NCBI RefSeq assembly: GCF_010730575.1
Contig: NZ_AP022614.1
Location: 1,054,001 to 1,118,000 of the forward strand
Direction: 5' to 3'
Source of the DNA: Mycobacterium parmense
GTDB taxonomy: Bacteria; Actinomycetota; Actinomycetes; Mycobacteriales; Mycobacteriaceae
DNA length: 64,000 nt
Shown: piece by piece, positions 52,190 through 60,535 of the stretch
Numbering within the stretch: position 1 is the stretch's first letter
Layout of the letters: each line of letters opens with the position of its first letter
Notes under the pieces: model-generated
Database searches by the model: none
The model's input: the letters and a program-made list of their open reading frames with translations, nothing else
What the model was told of the DNA's origin: nothing
Position numbers and translations under genes: made by a program

Positions 52190-52867
52190 CTAATCACGAC
52201 TCCCGCCCGGCGTTGCCGCGTGCAGCACGGCGATCACACGGTGATCGAAATCGACGATACTGCTGACCAGTAATCCGGCGGCGATGGCGAGGTCGCCGAG
52301 TGCGGCTGCGTTGACCCGTGACCAGGGAAACCACTGCCCGACATGATGTTCGGTTTCCCAGCGCAGTATTTCGTGACACGCCGCTGTCGTCGGCGGGTCG
52401 ACCTCGGCAACGACGATCCCGCCGGGCGCGAGCAGCTCAACGGCGCGCCTGAGTGTCCGGACGGGGTCTCCGCCGATGCCGATGTTGCCGTCGGTGAGCA
52501 GAATCTGTTCCCAACAGCCTTCGGCGGGCAACGGTGCGAAAAGGTCAGCGTGAATTGCGGTTCCACCACGATCACGCGTCAGATCGACGGCGGCGCGTGA
52601 GGCGTCCACGCCCAATGCAGCCCAGCCGCGCTCTCGCAGCGACGCGGTGAATCGTCCGGGGCCGCATCCGAGGTCCAGGGTTGGCCACGCCGAGCAGCGC
52701 CGCAGAACGTGCCCATCGGCGAGCCGATCGCGGTGGCTGGCGTGCGGGCCTCCGATCCAACGGGTCATGGGCAGCTCTCGCACGTGCCCGCGATCGTCGC
52801 GAGCCCAGCACACGGCGCCCGCTGCGCCTGCACGATAGATCAGATCCACGGGTTCCTGCGCGGGCAT
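52190..52867 (-). CDS. Class I SAM-dependent methyltransferase
   Basis: 225-aa methyltransferase. SAM motif TLDLGCGPGRFTASL, acidic loop GVDASRAAVDL and LAPGGIVVAEVDPP are clear. ATG at 52865-52867 is set by a strong GGAGGAGG four bases upstream. Possible substrates are small molecules; halide or thiol methylation is conceivable in this context but not indicated by sequence. A TGTAC-N6-GTACA palindrome lies 95 bases upstream. It precedes the TetR and dehalogenase genes on the same strand. Confidence 0.83.
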   Translation of the reverse strand: MPAQEPVDLIYRAGAAGAVCWARDDRGHVRELPMTRWIGGPHASHRDRLADGHVLRRCSAWPTLDLGCGPGRFTASLRERGWAALGVDASRAAVDLTRDRGGTAIHADLFAPLPAEGCWEQILLTDGNIGIGGDPVRTLRRAVELLAPGGIVVAEVDPPTTAACHEILRWETEHHVGQWFPWSRVNAAALGDLAIAAGLLVSSIVDFDHRVIAVLHAATPGGSRD

Positions 52868-53359
52868 CGAACCTCCTCCCGTCTGAATCATCCCGGCTTA
52901 GTCCCAATCCATCGCCGCGTCGCCGCCATCTTGGCTGACCCAGTGGTCAGAGGGAATCGTAGTGTACCGGACAGTACACGATGAGGTTTCTTTGTTGGTT
53001 CTTGAGTCGGGGGGTAGACCTGCCGTCGAGGCCGGCGGGCTTCCCCGGCCAGGTCCATGAGCCGGCGCAGCAGGCTCAAGTCGACAGTCGGTAGCCGGAC
53101 ACCGTTGGTGACGACGAACCGAGGATGCAATGCACAATCCGTTGCCGTGTTGTGCCGTCATTTCACGTTGCAGCATCGGCGGTTTGGAATCACGATTCCG
53201 ATAAGCAAGCGCAGCTTGAAACAGTCTGGCAGACAACATGATAACGGTTAGATTTTCACTGCGGGCAGGAGACGCCGCCGACCGTCTCGCATAATTGATC
53301 GGCGGTCCTGGGGTCGACCACTTGTCAAGCCCATCGGGCCGGCTGCGCCCGCTGATTTG
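52868..53359. other. 492 bases upstream of the methyltransferase, no assignable gene
   Basis: Contains the GTGTAC palindrome (own entry). A minus frame (52888-53130) reading RLPTVDLSLLRRLMDLAGEARR is open but not recognised. Toward 53.36 kb a vapC relic begins. Confidence 0.4.
52962..52979. promoter_or_regulatory. Inverted repeat GTGTAC-CGGACA-GTACAC
   Basis: Six-base perfect arms around six bases, 95 bases upstream of the methyltransferase start. The core TGTAC-N6-GTACA matches the site before the SDR at 43657. Confidence 0.6.
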
Positions 53360-53654
53360 AAGGCGGTCTGGTTGCCACGAGAGCACCGCTGAATGCCGAA
53401 GCGCTCACAGTGCCCGCGGGCCGGCCGAATACGAACAGCTCTGGGCGGACCGCCACACCGCCTACGAGTATCTGCCGACCAATGCTGCATTGGCGGGCAC
53501 ACAGGGCGCCTTGGCGCGAACCGGCCAGCATCGAGCCGTCGGAGTTGCCGCCGCGCACCAGATCACCGTGGTCCACCACGACGCCGGCGTTGAAACGGCC
53601 GCACTCGTATTGACGTTCCAGCACCGGTGGGTAGTACCGCGAGGGAGCATCTGA
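53360..53654 (+). pseudogene. VapC-type PIN-domain toxin fragment
   Basis: From 53403 an 83-codon frame encodes the C-terminal part of a VapC-like protein (PAEYEQLWADRHTAYEYLPT, GQHRAVGVAAAHQITV, AALVLTFQHRWVVPRGS). Upstream, in another frame, are bases resembling the preceding segment (APLNAEAL). The N-terminal Asp region is missing and the DxxI/A motif is altered (AAHQI). A non-functional relic with no intact antitoxin next to it. Confidence 0.65.
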
Positions 53655-53752
53655 GCGCCCATCCGCCGGTCGGGATCCAATTTTGGATAATGAGGCCGGT
53701 CGGACGCGGCACGACTTGCACAAGCTCCGACACCGCTACGGCGCCAGCCAAG

Positions 53753-54211
53753 TCACGGCTGTGCGGTGTCGGCTTGCCCTGGGATCCGGCGTCGGTTGCC
53801 CCGATAAACTTGGTAGAGATTCACGATCGCCAAGAACATAACGAACAGCGGGATGAATGGTGGCTTTATCCCTAGGGGCAAAACATTCGCCGGCACTTTC
53901 GGCTGTAAATGCACGTAGGTCGCAATTCCCATGTTGACGACAAGTGCGGCTGAGGCGAGGAACACGACCGGGCCATAGACCTTCGGAATACTCCGCCTGT
54001 AGAAGGTCGGCAACAGCAAACCAAGGCCGATGGCCATCTCGCCGGGTTTACCGAGGGGGATGCTCATTCGCGGCAGGCCACTCTCGGTGATCTGCACATC
54101 AAACATGGTTCGAAACGGGTCAAAATATTTCAAGAACCCGAACATAAACATAAACACACCAAGAAATATCGAGTTGTATTTCAATAGCTTGTTCTCTTGT
54201 ATTTGATTCAT
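53753..54211 (-). CDS. DoxX-like membrane protein
   Basis: 152-aa protein with four hydrophobic segments (SIFLGVFMFMFGFLKYF, EMAIGLGLLLPTFY, VYGPVVFLASAALVVNMG, FIPLFVMFLAIVNLY), in the arrangement of DoxX-type proteins. ATG at 54211 has GAAGGA five bases upstream. The first 100 bases are markedly AT-richer than neighbouring genes, suggesting foreign origin. Function unknown; DoxX relatives take part in redox or thiol-stress responses. Confidence 0.7.
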   Translation of the reverse strand: MNQIQENKLLKYNSIFLGVFMFMFGFLKYFDPFRTMFDVQITESGLPRMSIPLGKPGEMAIGLGLLLPTFYRRSIPKVYGPVVFLASAALVVNMGIATYVHLQPKVPANVLPLGIKPPFIPLFVMFLAIVNLYQVYRGNRRRIPGQADTAQP

Positions 54212-54494
54212 AGATTCCTTCCGATATATCAGATCTATCAATTCGGGTTTGGACAAGGTTGTTGCCGCCCGACTGGATTGACAGGCCAAATGTTACGGTC
54301 CAAAGCCGCCGGGAGCGGGTGATTACCGCGGTTGCTTGTGTCCCTCAGGCCCGAGCGCTGGGCGGGGTGATCGCGCCAACAGCGGGAACGTCAATCCGGG
54401 GGAACGGCTGGCCGTTTGAGCGCGACATCGAAGTCTTTCAACGCGATGTGTTGTCCGCACTGGGACATCATGCTGACTAGAAATTGGACCGACA

Positions 54495-54640
54495 ATGCCA
54501 ATTCAGATGTGTCCGGCCGTGGCGTCAAAACAGGGTCGTTCTGCCCGGCGGCTGACGGCCCGTGGAGCGGCTGCCAGAGCCCGCATAGAAGCCACATCGC
54601 TAGTACGGGAGCGTGGCGTGGCAGGAACGACCCTCGGCTC
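54495..54640 (+). pseudogene. TetR N-terminal fragment
   Basis: The frame reads RSARRLTARGAAARARI and ATSLVRERGVAGTTLGSL, a TetR helix-turn-helix start with one codon missing before EATS. After about 45 codons it turns into unrelated sequence. No ligand domain follows. A truncated regulator. Confidence 0.55.
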
Positions 54641-54976
54641 GCTCGTCAGCGAACGCGCCGACCGATCCGACTCCGCGAGCCTCGAACGCGCCCCGAACGG
54701 GCGGGGCCGAGGCCAGGGGAGTGGCGGACAACCCAAAACAATCACGGCCAATCTGGACCCCGCCCGCACGCTCGACATCGGCCGCAGGAGCCGGGTCTGC
54801 GAGGTGTCGCGGATCAGCGAATCTGCAACTGATCGGAAATGATCAGCTCGACCTGCCGCTTGCATGACTCTTTCATGCTGGACAGGTGTCCAGTTATGCT
54901 TTCATTAAGGCATCAATGTTTCTTTCCCTGGGCGGTAGGCCCTGAGCGGTACACAGACAACGAGAGGAATGCGGAC

Positions 54977-55405
54977 ATGAGTGGTGTTCCCAGCCGTCAG
55001 GCTCGATTGGCGCACGCGGCGAAGCACGCCGAACTGTGGAACGCGGGGAAGAAAGACGAATGGGTGGCATCGTGGCGCACGATCTGCCCTGGCGAGGTGC
55101 GCATGTTCGATCCGGTCGGCACGGAGGAGAAGCGCGGCTTCGAAACCGCTACATCGGAGGCGTTCGACATGTTCCAGTCCATCCTCAAGATCAAAATGAT
55201 CACAGTCCAAGTGAACGGCGACGAGATGGCGTGGACCTGTGAGAATCACTTTGGCACTGAGCCGAACGTTGAAATGGCTTATAGCATCGAAACATTCGCG
55301 TGGGACGGCGACGGAAATCTGCTGATCAAGACCTACTATCCGATGCCTGAGACCGTCGGCTCCGACAGCGACCCCTACGCTCACCTTCTCGAGGGTCGGG
55401 AGTAG
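54977..55405 (+). CDS. NTF2/SnoaL-like protein
   Basis: 142-aa protein. The cone-shaped alpha+beta fold of the NTF2-like superfamily is suggested by HAELWNAGKKDEWVASWRTICPGEVRMFDPVG, MAWTCENHFG and YSIETFAWDGDGNLLIKTYY. Such proteins are small-molecule isomerases, hydrolases or binding proteins. ATG at 54977 has GAGAGGA about nine bases upstream; the longer frame is excluded. It stands alone between relics. Confidence 0.7.
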   Translation: MSGVPSRQARLAHAAKHAELWNAGKKDEWVASWRTICPGEVRMFDPVGTEEKRGFETATSEAFDMFQSILKIKMITVQVNGDEMAWTCENHFGTEPNVEMAYSIETFAWDGDGNLLIKTYYPMPETVGSDSDPYAHLLEGRE

Positions 55406-56124
55406 CCCTGCGGCGGCGGTGCAGTCCACCAGTTCCGCATACGTCCTCGCGACCGCGATCCGACGGCCGCCAAGTAAATTGCGAAAACCGCCAGACGCAA
55501 TGAGACCGGACATCGATTATCGACGAGCGAAATCCATTGGGCTACCACGCAATGGCTTACCTGACATAATGTCGCTTATCGGCAAAAGCCCATGCTGCGT
55601 GCTTTAGACGAGAGTGCTCGCACACGTTGGCGGTTGGCCCATCTGCGCAGTTCTCGGCGCTGTTCCGACGCCTACAGTTCCGAACGAGACGCTGCGGTAG
55701 TTGTGCAGACGCCTAGGCCGGCCGATCTTTCAATCCACTAGTGAATGATTCGGGTGTTAGGTGAAGTCTTGAGCGAGCCCCGACCACCCGGCGGCGCAGC
55801 CGGCAGCCCACCGCCCGCCTCAACCTGCCGCCGGGCCGCGTGCAATACGTCACTGTGACGAATTGTATTCGTGCGGCGGTCTTCTGAAGCTCCGGGTCGG
55901 GTTCTCGATTATCAAGCACCGCGGCCGCAGATCCAGCAGCACGTACGAAACCGTCGTGACTGCCTGGGTGCCGCGGATGACGCGCCTGGCGGACGGTGAG
56001 AAATCGGTCCTTGTCGCCGACATCGCCTGACCCGCGGCTTATCCCCTACACGGCATTCGCTGTCGAATACGCGTCCTTTTCGGAACCAGTTAGCGGCAGT
56101 GCGAGAACACCTGGGAGCGCTCGC
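55406..56124. other. About 720 bases of decayed sequence
   Basis: A plus frame ending TAWVPRMTRLADGEKSVLVADIA (stop near 56030) looks like the C-terminus of a lost gene but is not assignable. A 13-base palindrome CGTCAC-T-GTGACG lies at 55848-55860. No intact gene. Confidence 0.45.
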
Positions 56125-56350
56125 TTAGCGTGCGGCGCCATACGGTGCGCTGTCGAAGCGAGCACGTGCAGCATGGATATCAGAATAACGGGTATCGGCC
56201 CAATCGATGAGGCTCGCCATCGGCTCCAGCAGGGATTGGCCCAACGGGGAAAGGCGATATTCAACGCTCGGCGGCTTGGTTGGAAAGACATGGCGCCACC
56301 TTGCTCAAGCCATTCGATGATCCGGGAAGGCGACGAAGGCGACGCGGCGG
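56125..56350 (-). pseudogene. HxlR-family regulator, C-terminal fragment
   Basis: On the minus strand one frame encodes PPSVEYRLSPLGQSLLEPMASLIDWADTRYSDI followed by a tail and TAA at 56125-56127, the C-terminal half of an HxlR winged-helix protein. The N-terminal recognition helix is missing. Written as two pieces it is PPSVEYRLSPLGQSLL and EPMASLIDWADTRYSD. A relic beside the intact vapBC pair. Confidence 0.65.
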
Positions 56351-56368
56351 GCCATACCACTGATTTTT

Positions 56369-56764
56369 CTAGACGTGGATGATGGTGACGCCGGCGGCGT
56401 CGGCGAGCGTGTCAAAGTCATCGTCTTGGGTGACCACTGGCAGGCCTTGGGAAGTCGCGATTGCGGCGATCCACAAATCGTTGATGCGGATCCGGCGGCC
56501 AGTTTCGGCGAGGTGGATCCGCAGGCGTGCCCATGTCCGTGCGGCGTCTTCGTCGACGGGCAGCGCGGTCATGTCGGCTACGGCGTCTAGCGTCGCGAGC
56601 CGTTGTGCTCGAATGTTAGCGGTGGCGGCGGCGAGCACGCCGGCGTTGAGCTCCGCCAGGGTGATCACCGTGGTGGCGACTTCGTCTGGAATGCGGGTTT
56701 GGTCGAGTTGGCGGCCGCTTTCATGAGCGATGAATACTGATGTGTCGACGACACCGGCGGTCAT
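56369..56764 (-). CDS. vapC: VapC-type PIN-domain ribonuclease toxin
   Basis: 131-aa PIN protein. Metal-binding acids are visible: Asp7 (VVDTSVFIA), the Glu in TLAELNAGV, Asp in INDLWIAAIA and the acid run QDDDFD. VapC toxins cleave RNA, often tRNA or rRNA. Its start overlaps the stop of the antitoxin gene by four bases, the usual antitoxin-first order. No damage seen. Confidence 0.9.
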   Translation of the reverse strand: MTAGVVDTSVFIAHESGRQLDQTRIPDEVATTVITLAELNAGVLAAATANIRAQRLATLDAVADMTALPVDEDAARTWARLRIHLAETGRRIRINDLWIAAIATSQGLPVVTQDDDFDTLADAAGVTIIHV

Positions 56765-57021
56765 CGGATCGGGCCGAGGTCTTCAGTGGTGTCGCCGGCC
56801 AGTGCGCTGAGGTCCTCGCGCAGGCCGGGATCGGCTTGTGCTCGGCGTAGTCGCTGCGTGAGTTCGTCGCGGTGCAGCCATCTGCGTCGTGCTGGTTGTG
56901 GTGCGATGAGTACGGCGACGGGTTTGCCGTTGACGGTGACGGTGATGTCTTCGCCGGCTTGGACGCGGCGTAGCAGGCCGGCGGTGTTGTTTCGGAGTTC
57001 ACGGGACGCCACCTCAGCCAT
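56761..57021 (-). CDS. vapB: VapB-type antitoxin (Phd/YefM-like)
   Basis: 86-aa antitoxin. The N-terminal Phd/YefM fold is shown by MAEVASRELRNNTAGLLRRV and GEDITVTVNGKPVAVL; the C-terminal part would wrap the toxin. ATG at 57019-57021 matches the common MAxVxSRELRN start; longer readings run into a tautomerase relic. It would neutralise VapC and bind its own promoter. Confidence 0.9.
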   Translation of the reverse strand: MAEVASRELRNNTAGLLRRVQAGEDITVTVNGKPVAVLIAPQPARRRWLHRDELTQRLRRAQADPGLREDLSALAGDTTEDLGPIR

Positions 57022-57034
57022 GCTACGAGCGTAG

Positions 57035-57116
57035 CGCAATCGTAGCCCACTTCGCCGATCGTCCTGCGGTAGTCGGGTGGCTGTCCCTCGACGAGGTCGA
57101 TGCGTGCCAGTGGCAT
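57035..57116 (-). pseudogene. Tautomerase-family N-terminal fragment
   Basis: MPLARIDLVEGQPPDYRR and IGEVGYD match the N-terminus of 4-oxalocrotonate-tautomerase-like proteins, including the initiating Met-Pro (catalytic Pro is position 2). After about 26 codons it passes into vapB upstream sequence in another frame. A remnant only. Confidence 0.6.
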
Positions 57117-57233
57117 GGTTGGACTCCTTCACGGGGGCTCAGGGGACTCGACCGATCGAGATCGTCGAGTGCGAGCTTAGCCTCTGGTCAATGGGGTTTT
57201 CGGGACGACCGAGCACACGTGGAGTCCCGCCGC

Positions 57234-57863
57234 TCACCCTGCGTGACCGGACCGGGCCTCGTCGGCGCGGTTCAACCCCGCGAGCCCGATGAGGTCTTCG
57301 TGCAATTCGAACCAGACGGTGTGATAGCTGTCCACGAGCGGACGCGACACGAACGAGTAGTCGCCCGCGACCACCGCCTCGGCGGCGCGGTCCAACCGCC
57401 GTCGGTAATGGCCGAGTCGGGGGGCCAGGCCGGCGATCTGGTCGACCAACGGCACGACGGCCTGATGCACTGCCAGAAGACGCTCGATCACGCGGCGGTC
57501 GTACTCCGCGTCGGAATGGTCGTTGGGCTCATCGGCTCCGCGGGTCTGCCAGTCGGTGATGACCGCCTTGAGCTCCCGATTGTGTTCACGGAACTTCCCG
57601 TAGACGCCCGCCACCGCCCCTTGGTCGGCGCTGCGCCGCTCGGTGGTCACAAGCTCGGTGCACCGCTCGCGCCCGGACGGCGTGATCCGGTATCCCATCG
57701 GCGTCATCTTGACCAGACCACGCCCGGTGAAGCCGTCCAACGCCTCCCGCACCGCCGTGGCGTCGGCGCCGACACAGCCCGCGATCGTCTCGGCGGAGAC
57801 GCCACCCTTCATCGCCACGATGCGCAGCAGGGTCAATTCGTCGCTCACCGGCGAACACCGCAA
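57234..57863 (-). CDS. Conserved partner of the short dikinase (Rv1126c-like)
   Basis: 209-aa protein with an N-terminal winged-helix-like region (LTLLRIVAMKGGVSAETIAGCVG, GFTGRGLVKMTPMGYRITPSGR) and a helical C-terminal half. In M. tuberculosis the corresponding Rv1126c lies beside the dikinase Rv1127c, and the same arrangement occurs here 30 bases downstream of the dikinase. It is probably co-transcribed. It may regulate the dikinase or bind DNA; the role is unknown. Confidence 0.78.
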   Translation of the reverse strand: MRCSPVSDELTLLRIVAMKGGVSAETIAGCVGADATAVREALDGFTGRGLVKMTPMGYRITPSGRERCTELVTTERRSADQGAVAGVYGKFREHNRELKAVITDWQTRGADEPNDHSDAEYDRRVIERLLAVHQAVVPLVDQIAGLAPRLGHYRRRLDRAAEAVVAGDYSFVSRPLVDSYHTVWFELHEDLIGLAGLNRADEARSGHAG

Positions 57864-57893
57864 AGCGGGACGGGACGGTCGGAATACACCGAA

Positions 57894-59543
57894 TCATGAA
57901 TCATCAAACTCGAAGTCCTGGTGGGAGTGAGGTGCGGCCCGCTGGTGACTACAGATCATAAGGAGGACCGGCAGCGGATGCTCCGCCGTCACGGCCGAAG
58001 CGCCGGCGGCGAGCGCCTGATAGACGGTCGATGGTTCCCGGTGGTCAACCCGTGGAAGGCCCGCGGGTGCTCCTTCGGACGCCGGCAGCACCTCGACGGG
58101 ACTCGCCCGGCGCGCCCAGACCAGCAACGTGGCCATGTCCGGATCGGCGGTCTCCGACGGACTCGTCAGCGGCAACAGGCCGGCGTAGACCTTGCCGGTG
58201 CCGCCGTCGACCGTGACCTCGGTGCCGGCCAACCCGCGCAGGCTGCCCTGGCCGCACCCGACGACGCACGGAGTCTGCAACTCCCGGCTGACGACCGCCG
58301 CGTGCGACGTCGAGCCACCCTGCTCGGTCACCACCGCGCGGGCCGCGATCATGCCGCCCACATCCTGCGGGCTGGTGGTCTCGCGGGCCAGCACTACGTG
58401 CTCGCCGGCGTCGGCGGCGTCGGCGGCCGAATCACTGTCGGCGACAACGCGTCCCGCTCCAACGCCCGGACATGCGGGCAGCCCCGACGCGACAACGGTG
58501 GCCCGCTGAAGCGCCGCCGGCTCGATGACGGGAGTGAGCAACACATCGAGCTGGGCGGGTGTGACGCGGCCCAACGCCTCGTCGATGCTGATGCGACCCT
58601 CGCGCTGCAGGGCGACGGCAATGGCGACCGCGGCCCTGGCCGACCTTTTCGCGGACCTCGTCTGCAGCAGGTACAGCCGTCCGCCCTCGACCGTGAACTC
58701 GATGTCCTGGGCGTCGCCGGCCTCGGCTTCCAACCAGGACGCCGCCTCCAGGAGCTGTCGGTGAATGTCGGGGTGCTGGTGGGCCAGCGCACGCAGCGGC
58801 AGCGGATCGCATCTGCCGCCGACCACGTCTTCCCCCTGTCCACCCGGCAGCCACTCTCCGAAAGGACTCGCTTCCCCCGTGAGGGGATTTCGGCTGAACA
58901 GGACCCCGGTGCCCGACCGGTCGTCCAGGTTCCCGAACACCATGGCCTGCACGGTCACAGCGGTGCCGGCCATCTTGCCCTCGAGATGATGGTGGCGACG
59001 ATAGGAAACCGCGCGCTCGGAGTTCCAGGAGTCGAACACGGCCTGCACCGCGGCCTGCAACTGGGTGTGCGGGTCGGCCGGAATGCAGCCTTCGGCGGGA
59101 CCGACCACCTGGCGGAAGAGTTCCCGGAAGCGCGCGTGGGCGTCGCGCGCGAACGCGGCGCCGCACCGTTCCGCGAGAATGTGCTCCACGTCGTCGTTGA
59201 TGCCAAGATTGAGCACGGTATCCATCATCCCGGGCATGCTTGCCGGCGCGCCGCTGCGCACCGAGACCAGTAGCGGCACGGGTCCGCTGCCGAAGGTGTG
59301 GCGCGACTCGGCCTCGAGCCAGGTCAAGGCGTCGCGAACTTGCGGCCACAGCCGGTCCATGAGCTGCTCTGGCGCCTCCAGATACTGCCGGCACGCGTCG
59401 ACGGTGACGGTGAACGCCGGCGGTGTCGGCAGTCCGGCCGCGCGGATCTTGGACAGTCCGTGGGCTTTGCCGCCGACCAGCATCCGCGGATAGACGCGGC
59501 TGCCGTCGAGGCGGACGACGAGCCGTCCGTCGAGAGCCTCCAT
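57894..59543 (-). CDS. ppdK: Short pyruvate-phosphate-dikinase-like protein (Rv1127c-like)
   Basis: 549-aa protein with the PPDK nucleotide-binding domain (LVGGKAHGLSKIRAAGLPTPPAF, VRSGAPASMPGMMDTVLNLG, TGVLFSRNPLTGE) and the phosphohistidine domain (GGSTSHAAVVSRE, His414). The C-terminal PEP/pyruvate-binding barrel of full-length PPDK (about 870 aa) is absent, replaced by about 100 unrelated residues. It can therefore be expected to make phospho-His but not to use pyruvate alone. ATG at 59543 has GGAGG four bases upstream. Confidence 0.86.
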   Translation of the reverse strand: MEALDGRLVVRLDGSRVYPRMLVGGKAHGLSKIRAAGLPTPPAFTVTVDACRQYLEAPEQLMDRLWPQVRDALTWLEAESRHTFGSGPVPLLVSVRSGAPASMPGMMDTVLNLGINDDVEHILAERCGAAFARDAHARFRELFRQVVGPAEGCIPADPHTQLQAAVQAVFDSWNSERAVSYRRHHHLEGKMAGTAVTVQAMVFGNLDDRSGTGVLFSRNPLTGEASPFGEWLPGGQGEDVVGGRCDPLPLRALAHQHPDIHRQLLEAASWLEAEAGDAQDIEFTVEGGRLYLLQTRSAKRSARAAVAIAVALQREGRISIDEALGRVTPAQLDVLLTPVIEPAALQRATVVASGLPACPGVGAGRVVADSDSAADAADAGEHVVLARETTSPQDVGGMIAARAVVTEQGGSTSHAAVVSRELQTPCVVGCGQGSLRGLAGTEVTVDGGTGKVYAGLLPLTSPSETADPDMATLLVWARRASPVEVLPASEGAPAGLPRVDHREPSTVYQALAAGASAVTAEHPLPVLLMICSHQRAAPHSHQDFEFDDS

Positions 59544-59659
59544 CACGCCTCCATTTCGCTTCCCACAGTGTGCCCGGCAACTCGTGGGGGCCCGCCAGAG
59601 GGTTAGCGCATCTACGCTGGCGGGGCGGCGTACCCGGCGCTCGAAACGAAGGGAATGGC

Positions 59660-59980
59660 GTGATACCACCGCACAACGATTCCGTCTGGCCCGACGACAC
59701 CCGTCGCGCGGCGGTGGCGCTCGGCCTGGCCGCGGCAAGCAACAGCGACATGGAGTTTCACGACCTCGTGAACGCAATCAACGACGCGCTGAGCAGCGGA
59801 CGGCCTCTCCAGTTCGTGCTGGAGGTGATCCGGCTCGCCGCCGGGCTGGGCGTGCAGTTCGGCGACGCCGAAAGCGCCGCCGCGTACCGGCAGCTGGCGG
59901 CGCAATGCCAAGCGGCCGAGGACGATATGCGGTCACGCGATCACTGGAGAAGCGACGGCGACCCGGCCCGCGAAAACTAG
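59660..59980 (+). CDS. Conserved small hypothetical protein
   Basis: 106-aa cytoplasmic protein with helical content (MEFHDLVNAINDALSSGRP, AAAYRQLAAQCQAAEDDMR). GTG at 59660 has AAGGGA six bases upstream. Divergent from the dikinase gene; its stop lies in the first unit of a 10-base tandem repeat. No family recognised. Confidence 0.6.
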   Translation: MIPPHNDSVWPDDTRRAAVALGLAAASNSDMEFHDLVNAINDALSSGRPLQFVLEVIRLAAGLGVQFGDAESAAAYRQLAAQCQAAEDDMRSRDHWRSDGDPAREN

Positions 59981-60020
59981 CGAAGACTAGCGAAGACTAG
60001 CGAAGACTAGCGAAGACTAC
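59971..60020. repeat. Five tandem 10-base units (CGAAGACTAG)
   Basis: Five direct units: the first is CGAAAACTAG, three are CGAAGACTAG and the last ends in C. They fill the space between two convergent genes, and both stop codons lie within the array (TAG 59978-59980; the opposing TAG read at 60017-60019). A length not divisible by three means each unit shifts frame, so the array stops translation in all frames. Confidence 0.8.
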
Positions 60021-60256
60021 TCCTTGGCCGCGTGTTCGCGTTCCTCGTTGACTTTCGCCGCGGCACGGGCCTGCTGCGCCTCGACGCGCTTCTTGCCCTC
60101 GTCCTGCTGCGCCTCGCCCTTGTCCTGTTGCGCCTGGCCCTCGGCGACCACGTCGTCGCGGCCAAACGCTCTGCCGACCAGCACCTTGGTCCTGCCCACA
60201 GCCACCTCGATGACTCCGAGCACCGTCAGAATCGGGCCGCTCACATAATTCGGCAT
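60017..60256 (-). CDS. CsbD-like stress protein
   Basis: 79-aa protein of the CsbD/YjbJ kind: a short hydrophobic N-terminus (MPNYVSGPILTVLGVIEVAVG) and a Gln/Lys/Glu-rich helical part (QAQQDKGEAQQDEGKKRVEAQQ). These are general-stress proteins of unknown activity. Its stop lies in the last unit of the 10-base repeat array. Confidence 0.78.
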   Translation of the reverse strand: MPNYVSGPILTVLGVIEVAVGRTKVLVGRAFGRDDVVAEGQAQQDKGEAQQDEGKKRVEAQQARAAAKVNEEREHAAKE

Positions 60257-60535
60257 CTCGCCTGTCCTCCCTGCATCGATCGACTCACCTCACGCGTGTC
60301 TTTCTGCCCTGACCGAATGGCGCTGCGGTGAATGCGATCGGACTGCGCGGAAAAGCCGTCGAAAATCATTGCCGACCTGTCCGCGTGTGTCGCGGATCGG
60401 CGCGCGGACGCGTGACACGATTGACACATGTTGTTCGAGCTCAGCAGATCGCTTGTGATACTGAGGAATAGAGCGCGAGGACTCCGTCGCCGGATGTCGG
60501 GCGGCAAGAGCAACCCGACGCCGGGCTGAGGGTGG
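60257..60535. other. 279 bases between CsbD-like and Crp-like genes, no gene
   Basis: Presumed promoter of the CsbD-like gene and 3' region of the Crp-like gene. Imperfect TGACAC repeats occur near 60410-60435; no clear consensus Crp site. Confidence 0.35.

Noticed and set aside
57921..59273. 450-codon plus frame opposite the dikinase
   Set aside because: Antisense shadow; the minus strand has the phospho-His motif and start signal.
60400..60440. TGACAC repeats as a Crp autoregulatory site
   Set aside because: Spacing and symmetry do not fit the TGTG-N6-8-CACA pattern, and the position is downstream of the crp-like gene.
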